This document shows positions 7,102 to 12,517 of a stretch of DNA of 12,517 bases, one piece after another. The translations under genes were made by a program, and so were the position numbers. Under the pieces are notes generated by a model, which was given only the letters and a program-made list of their open reading frames with translations, had not been told where the DNA came from and did not search any database. The stretch spans positions 1 through 12,517 of the forward strand of contig DAIMZL010000085.1 in NCBI GenBank assembly GCA_036733965.1, read 5' to 3'. The DNA is from JAEXOD01 sp937930275 (GTDB lineage Bacteria > Bacteroidota > Ignavibacteria > Ignavibacteriales > Melioribacteraceae). Numbering within the stretch: position 1 is the stretch's first letter; each line of letters begins with the position of its first letter.

Positions 7102-7884
7102 ATGCGAAATACAATTTTATTTTTCTTATTATTAATAATTACGGCGTGTTCATCCGGAATAGATTATATTTCAGACAAAAATAAAGTAAATATAACTATT
7201 GACGGTGATTATTCAGATTGGCAAGGCGTACTAAAACCGGTTGATAAAGAGGGATTAGTCGCAGGATTTATAAAACAAGATGAAAAAATATTTTTATGTT
7301 TTGTAATATCCGATAGAAATAAAATTAATAAATTATTACGCTTTGGCGGAACTGTATATCTAAAAAATGATGAATTTGAAAGTTTCGGAATAAAATATCC
7401 GATAATAGATTATTTGAGAGATTTTAAACCTGAGCGTGAGTTTGTTAAGAATGAACAAAATGCGGAAAGAGAAAAAAATTTTGATAATATAGACGATAAA
7501 ATCATTGAAAAATTTAAAGAATTTACGATTGTAAATAAAGATGATTATCCTTTAAATACATTTTTGATTGAGGCTTCTACAAATTATAAAATTAAAATGA
7601 AATATAAAGACTATAAACTTGTATATGAGTTAGAAATAAACACGAAAGGTTTAAATCTTAGTGATGATATTGGTAAATTAAAAGAATTAAAAATCGGAAT
7701 CCAATCAAATACTTTTGAAATGCCCAGAGAAAACCGAAGACCGCCAAACTTTGATGAAGAAGAAGGTGACGATAGAGATTTCGGAAATAGAATGCCTAAA
7801 CAGGGAGGGGGAAAAATGCGCGGAGAAAGATTTGAAGATATGCAGAAACCTTTTGAATTTTGGTTTAATGTAAAATTTATGTAA
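7102..7884 (+). CDS. lipoprotein with CBM9/DOMON-like N-terminal motif and Gly/Arg-rich tail
   Basis: A 260-residue predicted lipoprotein. The lipobox is ITAC with lipidated Cys16, followed by Ser-Ser, which is compatible with outer-membrane localisation. Right after it comes VNITIDGDYSDWQGV (29-43), the start motif of CBM9-like or DOMON-type beta-sandwich domains. The middle is charged and Lys/Asp-rich. Residues about 209-247 form a polar stretch with acidic (FDEEEGDDRDFG) and Gly/Arg (QGGGKMRGERF) clusters. The protein then ends in a beta-like FEFWFNVKF. I do not recognise a named family beyond the CBM9-like start. GGAG at 7091-7094, seven bases from the ATG, supports the start. The 13-base gap to the receptor gene and the terminator after it indicate a two-gene operon. 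The product is likely a periplasmic or surface partner of that receptor, comparable in arrangement to receptor and lipoprotein pairs in Bacteroidota, though it is not SusD-like. Confidence 0.75.
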   Translation: MRNTILFFLLLIITACSSGIDYISDKNKVNITIDGDYSDWQGVLKPVDKEGLVAGFIKQDEKIFLCFVISDRNKINKLLRFGGTVYLKNDEFESFGIKYPIIDYLRDFKPEREFVKNEQNAEREKNFDNIDDKIIEKFKEFTIVNKDDYPLNTFLIEASTNYKIKMKYKDYKLVYELEINTKGLNLSDDIGKLKELKIGIQSNTFEMPRENRRPPNFDEEEGDDRDFGNRMPKQGGGKMRGERFEDMQKPFEFWFNVKFM

Positions 7885-7892
7885 TATATTAA

Positions 7893-7922
7893 AAACCCCT
7901 CAAGTTAATTTTTGAGGGGTTT
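7893..7922. terminator. bidirectional intrinsic terminator
   Basis: An 11-bp perfect inverted repeat, AAACCCCTCAA (7893-7903) and TTGAGGGGTTT (7912-7922), with an 8-base loop. It has T-rich sequence after it on the plus strand and an A-run before it that becomes a T-run on the minus strand. It lies between the stop of the lipoprotein gene and the stop of the converging propeller gene, so it can serve both. This is the clearest terminator in the window. Confidence 0.9.
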
Positions 7923-7932
7923 ATTTTATTAA

Positions 7933-10770
7933 TTACTTAATTAAAAGCATTTTATTTGTTTTGTTAAATTCAAAATCATTTGATTTAGCAGATATTTTAT
8001 AAAAATAAACACCGGATGATAAATTAGATGCGTTAAAGTTATAAGTGTAATATCCTGCTTTTAATAGTTCATTTGTAATCACTTCAATTCTTTCACCTAA
8101 TGTATTGAATATTTCTAAGTTAACAAAAGACTCTGCCGGAATTGCAAATTTAATTGTTGTTGAAGGATTAAATGGATTAGGATAATTATTGAATAATTCA
8201 AAAGTGTATGGTTTATTTATAACAGTTTCTGTAATATTTACAAGCGAATTAAATGTAATAGATCCGAATCCCATAACGGAATATTCTGCAGAAAGTAATC
8301 GTTCCAACCAACTACTTTCTAAGTTTAAATTAGAATTATATGAACCTATATATGCACCTATTTTGCTTGTTGAGTTTAAATTAAGAACAGAAGTTGATAA
8401 ATCTATGGAAATTTCATACTGGTTATGACCATTTATATTTCCGATCATTCCTTCAAATCCGTCAGGGTTTAATATTCCTTGATTAAATCCTAAAACAGTG
8501 AAGGGGAAAAAGGCTTTTTCAATTCCGTCTGATGTCTTTCGTAATCTATAATACCCTTCAGTTCCTTCTTCATAACTAAAGCTTCTATTTTTATCAAACG
8601 CAAATAATAAATAATCATCTTCATCTAAAGAGGTATCGGCGAAAGCGTCAATCGCTATAAATAGTTTATTATTTGCCACCTTTAAATAAGAATCTGCAAA
8701 ATAACCTCGCTTTGTAAGTATTACTTTAATTGCGTCTGAATACTCGTTTTCTTTAATTTGTCCGTCAACATTAGGTATTACAGTTGAAGCATTCTCAATT
8801 ATTAACGAATCATTTTGTGAATAAGCAATACCGTAAGTTGGACCGGCAATTTCAGTTTCGAAATTATCATTATAAACTGCACTTACTCCGTAATAATAAT
8901 TAGAAAGAGGAATTATATTGTTATCTGCAAAATTGGTTTCTAAACCGCTATAAATTACATTGCTACTATTTTGTAAATTTGTTGAATCAGTGCTTTTGTA
9001 TAAATTATATTTTTGTACGCTTTGTCCAATTGATGTTAATCCGGATTGTCCGAACATTTGCATGTCATCTAAATAAATTATAATATCTTCAGCTTTACAT
9101 TCAAATGCAATGAAAACATCTTGGTTTATATAATTTGTTAAATTAATTTCAATAGGTCTCCATATTAAATTAGAATCTGCCAGATAAACAGGGGAGAGCT
9201 CTTTAAGTATAGTACTAAAAGAAGAAGGTTCCTGGTTAACTGTAGATAATCGAATATAACTACTATATGAATTTCCTAAAGCAAAAGCTGTTTTTAAAAA
9301 CATCTTAAATCTTGGCTTTTCAGGGGAAACGTGAATTTTTTCGGTAATTAACCAATCTGTTAGCGGTAAACCCGGGGAATAAACATCAAATTTAATGGCT
9401 TTTGAACCACTATGAGGCTGAAAGCCGGAAATTGACCATGAAGTTTGATTGTTAACGTCCGGATTAGTTTTCCATTCAGCAGGAATTCCATCCTCAAATC
9501 CTTGCTCAAATTCACCGGGGATAACCCATTTTATCGTAATTTTATCGTTATATGTTCCTTTAGATACATCAAATCCCGTTGGCTTTAATTTTGGAATATT
9601 GCTATTACTTAAAACAGTTATATAAACTTCTGCAGTATCACTTCCGCTTCCGCCGGTTACATAAATTTTCCCTAATCCTACATTTAAGGCAGTAAAATTT
9701 AATGTTGAATTATTTAAATTAATATTGCCCAAATTAATTGGATTTACCCATGCTGAATACGGAGCAATACCGTTTGAGATAGAAATATTAACATTATCGT
9801 TAACATACATCTGTACATTTTCGGGAACAACTGAAATCGGCAATATTACTGCGACATCTAAAATTGAGTTTAATCCGGCATTATAATGTCCAAAAAACTT
9901 CCTATTATCATTTGTAACGCATGCACATGTCATATCTGTACTTAATAAAGGTGAGTTACCTGTATTAAAAGTTGAAATAATATTACCGTCAATTTTTTTT
10001 ATACCAAAACTTGTACCTGCGCTGGTTATCCAGATAATTCCGTTTTTATCTTTTACCATTGCTTTGGAAAATCCGGAAAAACCCATTGCGTTAAAATTAT
10101 TATTATCGGCGAATTTATATACATCATTTCCGTCACTAACATAACCGATATCATTATTATCAAAAACTACACTGTAAAACAGTCCATATTTAATACCTTT
10201 TTTAGAAACCCCGTTAAATGTATATAAACTATCAAAAGTTGTATAAATTATTGTACCGTCAGATTTTTCTGCAATACTTTGAACCCAACCGCTTCCTATT
10301 TTTTGCCAATTGTTATCTGAAATCCTTTTATAAAAACCATTTCCGCTTCCTGCGTATATTTGACCGTTATTAGCTTTATAGAATACCTTAATATCCATAG
10401 CTCCGATAATTTCAAAGCCGCCGTAATAATTTATTGCTTGAGTGGAAAAATTGTAAACCCAAAGTCCGCCTAATGTAGCAGAGGATTTAACACCTATATA
10501 CATTTTATCTTCAATTACATTTAATGCCGTAATTTCATAAAATGAACCTGAATTAGTCGGAAGTGACGAGTTCCCCGGGAAAGAAATGAAATTTGTTCCG
10601 TTATATCCCTGAATTCCTTTAGTCCTTGTACCAATCCATACAGTACCGTTTTCATCCGAAGCTAAACACCTAATCTGATTGTCCGATAAACCGCTCAAAG
10701 TTGTTAAACTTTGCCAAGTTTGACCAAAAACAAATGAACTTGCAAAAAAAATGATAAATAAATACTTCAT
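7933..10770 (-). CDS. T9SS-exported multidomain protein: propeller, Ig-like, cleaved-adhesin in Fn3, CBM9-like
   Basis: A 945-residue secreted or surface mosaic with no catalytic motif. Signal peptide about 1-16 (FVFG before Gln17). Residues about 20-305 are beta-propeller blades of the two-component-regulator type: GLSDNQIRCLASDENGTVWIGT is the signature, and further blades carry DGTIIYTT and KNGIIWITSAG. An Ig-like domain follows (about 309-387). An Fn3-like fold starts at about 395 (KITIKW), is interrupted by a cleaved-adhesin/MAM-like jelly roll (about 420-574: FEDGIPAEWKT, DWLITEKI, IIYLDDMQM), then resumes (VQKYNLYKS to NYYYGVSAVY, about 585-640). A CBM9-like domain begins at VDGQIKENEYSDA (668-680) and runs to about 845. 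The T9SS type A sorting domain (about 857-945) contains NNYPNPFNPST and ends KTNKMLLIK. The likely role is adhesion or carbohydrate/protein binding at the surface. No clear Shine-Dalgarno precedes the ATG at 10770. Confidence 0.85.
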   Translation of the reverse strand: MKYLFIIFFASSFVFGQTWQSLTTLSGLSDNQIRCLASDENGTVWIGTRTKGIQGYNGTNFISFPGNSSLPTNSGSFYEITALNVIEDKMYIGVKSSATLGGLWVYNFSTQAINYYGGFEIIGAMDIKVFYKANNGQIYAGSGNGFYKRISDNNWQKIGSGWVQSIAEKSDGTIIYTTFDSLYTFNGVSKKGIKYGLFYSVVFDNNDIGYVSDGNDVYKFADNNNFNAMGFSGFSKAMVKDKNGIIWITSAGTSFGIKKIDGNIISTFNTGNSPLLSTDMTCACVTNDNRKFFGHYNAGLNSILDVAVILPISVVPENVQMYVNDNVNISISNGIAPYSAWVNPINLGNINLNNSTLNFTALNVGLGKIYVTGGSGSDTAEVYITVLSNSNIPKLKPTGFDVSKGTYNDKITIKWVIPGEFEQGFEDGIPAEWKTNPDVNNQTSWSISGFQPHSGSKAIKFDVYSPGLPLTDWLITEKIHVSPEKPRFKMFLKTAFALGNSYSSYIRLSTVNQEPSSFSTILKELSPVYLADSNLIWRPIEINLTNYINQDVFIAFECKAEDIIIYLDDMQMFGQSGLTSIGQSVQKYNLYKSTDSTNLQNSSNVIYSGLETNFADNNIIPLSNYYYGVSAVYNDNFETEIAGPTYGIAYSQNDSLIIENASTVIPNVDGQIKENEYSDAIKVILTKRGYFADSYLKVANNKLFIAIDAFADTSLDEDDYLLFAFDKNRSFSYEEGTEGYYRLRKTSDGIEKAFFPFTVLGFNQGILNPDGFEGMIGNINGHNQYEISIDLSTSVLNLNSTSKIGAYIGSYNSNLNLESSWLERLLSAEYSVMGFGSITFNSLVNITETVINKPYTFELFNNYPNPFNPSTTIKFAIPAESFVNLEIFNTLGERIEVITNELLKAGYYTYNFNASNLSSGVYFYKISAKSNDFEFNKTNKMLLIK

Positions 10771-10793
10771 ATTACGCTATAATATGTTATTGA

Positions 10794-10818
10794 TATTACA
10801 AAAATAATATTTGTAATA
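10794..10818. repeat. 9-bp inverted repeat upstream of the propeller gene
   Basis: TATTACAAA (10794-10802) and TTTGTAATA (10810-10818) form a perfect 9-bp inverted repeat with a 7-base spacer, 24 to 48 bases upstream of the ATG at 10770. The size and spacing suit an operator for a dimeric regulator. It is very AT-rich, so chance cannot be excluded. Confidence 0.35.
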
Positions 10819-10892
10819 ATCAGAAAAAAGTAAGACATAATAGAAGAAAAAAATCTGAAAGGCAATACTGAATTATTATGCAGTTTATCGTA

Positions 10893-10929
10893 TTATTTTC
10901 TTAAATATTTCAATATTTTAAGAAAATAA
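10893..10929. repeat. long AT-rich hairpin between two T9SS cargo genes
   Basis: TTATTTTCTTAAATATT (10893-10909) and AATATTTTAAGAAAATAA (10912-10929) pair along about 17 bp, with one bulged base and a 2-base loop. No T-run follows on either strand in the right place, so it is not a standard intrinsic terminator. It lies just beyond the terminator hairpin at 10939-10974. It could protect the 3' end of the sulfotransferase-like transcript, act as a cruciform or be a binding site. Confidence 0.55.
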
Positions 10930-10938
10930 AAAATAAAA

Positions 10939-10974
10939 AAAATAAACAATACCCAGTTAAGTATTGTTTATTTT
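10939..10974 (-). terminator. intrinsic terminator of the arylsulfotransferase-like gene
   Basis: A 14-bp perfect inverted repeat, AAATAAACAATAC (ending at 10952) with GTATTGTTTATTT (from 10961) plus one outer A-T pair, has an 8-base loop. On the minus strand it begins 17 bases after the stop codon and is followed by a long T-rich tract (complement of the A-rich run at 10923-10942). Only two base pairs are G-C, so it is long but weak per base. Confidence 0.7.
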
Positions 10975-10990
10975 ATATATAGAAATTAAT

Positions 10991-12517
10991 TTACTTTAAT
11001 AATAACATTTTATTTGTTTTAGAAAAAATTTCTCCGGAACTTTCAACTCTTGCTACTAAATTATAAAAATAAACACCGCTCGGTAAATCTGATGCGTTAA
11101 AGGTTAAAGTGTATATCCCCGAAGCTCTTGGTCCTTCATCAATAGTAGAAATTAGTTCTCCTAATGTATTATAAATTGTTATAGTTACTTGACTTTGTTC
11201 TTTAATAGAATATTGAATTTCAGTAGTCGGATTAAAAGGATTTGGGAAATTTTGTGCTAAGCTAAATCCATATAAATAAGTATGCTCTGCTTGTACTTCT
11301 ACAATTTCCTTAACTTTTATGGTTGCAATAGCACTGTCTAAGCCTGTTGTACTTGTGATAAATATTCGTCCTTCACCAACTTTTTCTGCAGTAAAAGTTC
11401 CGGTTGAACCGGATACTGAGATTGTTCCCAAATCACTCGGTTCAACTTTCCATGCGTAAGGAGTAAACCCGCCTGAAGCATTAAAAGATGCTGATTCACC
11501 GGAAAAAAGTTCAGTAGCAGTCGGAGTAACTTTTACAGAAATACCAGAATAGGAAGGAGCATAACGTAAAGCTCTAACAATTTCTCCGCCTTTTGTATAA
11601 GTCCAGACGACTGTACCCGTGGGTGAAACTTCAAACATCTTACCTGAGGTCGATTGAACAATTATAGTATTACCGTTAGGTAATCTTTGACATCCTCCTA
11701 AGTGGTTTGAGTAGAATCCGGATGCCGAATATGTCCACTCGGGAGATGTCGGCAAAAACGGTCCGGAAGTGTAAGAATAGCTTCCGTCTTCATTTCTTGG
11801 TGGTTTAATTTCAACTACCATAGAAGAACCTGTCCCTTCTCTATTATTAAACGCTAAAATATTATCCGCACCCGGACAATTTTCCGGAATCCAAGCCGAA
11901 CAATGAACAACATTAAATACTTGAGAACCTGAAGCTCTGTAATTAGAAGGACATCCCCATCTATATAAAAAATCACCTCCTTTACCATATGTTCCGCCGG
12001 AATGGGTTGCAGCTTCTTGTGTTGTAGTACTGTGGTCAATTACATAAAACTCGTCAAGATTATGTGAAGAAAATACTATTTGATCTAAGTCAGCATTATA
12101 ACTTAGACCGTTTACATGCATCCAATCACCGGAAGCTGTGCTTCCGACATTTATATCTAATAATTCGGGATGATCTGCAACGACACCGTAATTTAATTTT
12201 GTAGCGTCATAATCCTGAATTAAATGATCCCAGGCATGCCATTCCCAAACAATAGTTCCTGATGTAGAACCGGTCGGTTTAACTTCTATAATATGATCGG
12301 GCCAAATTGATATACTTCTTTTTAAACCTGCAGCAACTGCCTGTGAAGCTGATTTTACTTCCCATGCAATAATTAGAACATTTCCGTTGGGCATCGGTTC
12401 AATATCATGGTGTGAACGATAAGTTGATGAGCTATAAGTATATTGCCAAATTAAATTTCCGTTCCAATCATATTTTTGAACAATACCGGTTGCACCACCG
12501 CCGTTTAATTGAGAATT
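10991..12517 (-). CDS. arylsulfotransferase (ASST)-like protein with Ig-like and T9SS domains (partial at N-terminus)
   Basis: The frame stays open to the window edge, giving 508 residues; the true start and signal peptide lie outside. The methionine at 12394 is internal: the preceding codons read QKYDWNGNLIWQYTYS and then HHDIEP. Together with MPNGNVLIIAWE this forms the conserved His-containing ASST motif. Counting from that Met, other family-like stretches are WEWHAWDHLIQDYD (50-63), HSGG..GKGGDFLYRWG (131-147), VVHCSAWIP (162-170), FNNREGTG (182-189) and GCQRLPNGNTIIVQSTSGKM (234-253) with FEVSPTG. These repeats fit a beta-propeller. ASST enzymes move sulfate from one aryl sulfate to a phenol through a histidine; activity here is inferred only. 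After the propeller come an Ig-like domain (about 285-363) and a T9SS sorting domain (about 378-467: NFPNPFNPTTEIQY, ending KTNKMLLLK). Several cysteines (148, 165, 173, 235) may form disulfides outside the cell. Confidence 0.82.
   Translation of the reverse strand, partial: NSQLNGGGATGIVQKYDWNGNLIWQYTYSSSTYRSHHDIEPMPNGNVLIIAWEVKSASQAVAAGLKRSISIWPDHIIEVKPTGSTSGTIVWEWHAWDHLIQDYDATKLNYGVVADHPELLDINVGSTASGDWMHVNGLSYNADLDQIVFSSHNLDEFYVIDHSTTTQEAATHSGGTYGKGGDFLYRWGCPSNYRASGSQVFNVVHCSAWIPENCPGADNILAFNNREGTGSSMVVEIKPPRNEDGSYSYTSGPFLPTSPEWTYSASGFYSNHLGGCQRLPNGNTIIVQSTSGKMFEVSPTGTVVWTYTKGGEIVRALRYAPSYSGISVKVTPTATELFSGESASFNASGGFTPYAWKVEPSDLGTISVSGSTGTFTAEKVGEGRIFITSTTGLDSAIATIKVKEIVEVQAEHTYLYGFSLAQNFPNPFNPTTEIQYSIKEQSQVTITIYNTLGELISTIDEGPRASGIYTLTFNASDLPSGVYFYNLVARVESSGEIFSKTNKMLLLK

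Noticed and set aside
7102..7884. SusD-like partner of the receptor
   Set aside because: At 260 residues it is about half the usual SusD length, has no visible helical repeat pattern, and begins with a CBM9/DOMON-like beta motif.
8189..8428. A 79-codon open frame on the plus strand
   Set aside because: It lies entirely antisense to the CBM9-like and sorting-domain region of the propeller protein, has no ribosome-binding site or recognisable product, and is best explained as a shadow of that gene.
10771..10990. Small RNA gene or tRNA between the two right-hand genes
   Set aside because: I see no tRNA-like cloverleaf. The hairpins are explained in part by termination, and no promoter boxes stand out from the AT-rich background.
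11854..12039. A 61-codon minus-strand open frame in another phase
   Set aside because: It sits inside the arylsulfotransferase-like gene, which shows conserved motifs across the same bases. The alternative translation looks like nothing known.
12392..12394. ATG at 12394 as the start of the arylsulfotransferase-like gene
   Set aside because: The frame continues open to the window edge, and the codons just upstream encode the conserved HHDIEP part of the same motif. There is also no signal peptide after this Met, although the protein has a T9SS sorting domain.

Overview
This AT-rich window (roughly 30% G+C by eye) looks like chromosomal DNA from a Bacteroidota/Chlorobiota-group bacterium, most likely Ignavibacteria or a close relative. 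The main evidence is three large exported proteins that end in type IX secretion (T9SS) sorting domains of the 'NYPNPFNPST' kind, which is common in that lineage. A SusC/TonB-receptor-like beta-barrel protein with an OMP_b-brl_3-type core and exported proteins whose predicted mature N-terminus is Gln fit the same group. The taxon is an inference from protein style, not from a marker gene.

Left part (1-1713): the 5' end of a DeaD/CsdA-like DEAD-box RNA helicase leaves the window on the minus strand. Divergent from it is a cold-shock-domain protein with an unrecognised C-terminal half. Its stop codon directly abuts the start of a DinB/YfiT-like DUF1569 protein. Helicase plus cold-shock domain suggests an RNA-remodelling or cold-response locus.

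Middle (1714-2140): a gene-free stretch. Its right half is a ~245-bp palindromic MITE-like element with matching 12-bp ends and nested C-rich/G-rich hairpins.

Centre (2141-7884): a minus-strand, T9SS-exported peptidylarginine-deiminase-like enzyme that keeps the catalytic residues and the two arginines associated with peptide substrates in Porphyromonas PPAD. Divergent from it is a two-gene plus-strand operon: a large outer-membrane beta-barrel receptor and a small lipoprotein with a CBM9/DOMON-like start. Both operon proteins carry Gly/Arg-rich stretches. A bidirectional terminator closes the operon.

Right part (7893-12517): two more minus-strand T9SS cargo proteins. One is a 945-residue mosaic of beta-propeller, Ig-like, Fn3 split by a cleaved-adhesin domain, CBM9-like and T9SS domains. 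The other is an arylsulfotransferase-like protein whose start lies outside the window. The two share a homologous Ig-like domain. Several strong hairpins lie between them.

Taken together, most of the window encodes the cell-surface and secreted layer: an outer-membrane receptor with a lipoprotein partner, a protein-modifying enzyme, an adhesin-like mosaic and a sulfotransferase-like propeller. The parts nearest to an undescribed system are the PPAD-like deiminase outside the Porphyromonas setting, the gingipain-adhesin-like domain nesting in its neighbour, and the Gly/Arg-rich receptor and lipoprotein pair.
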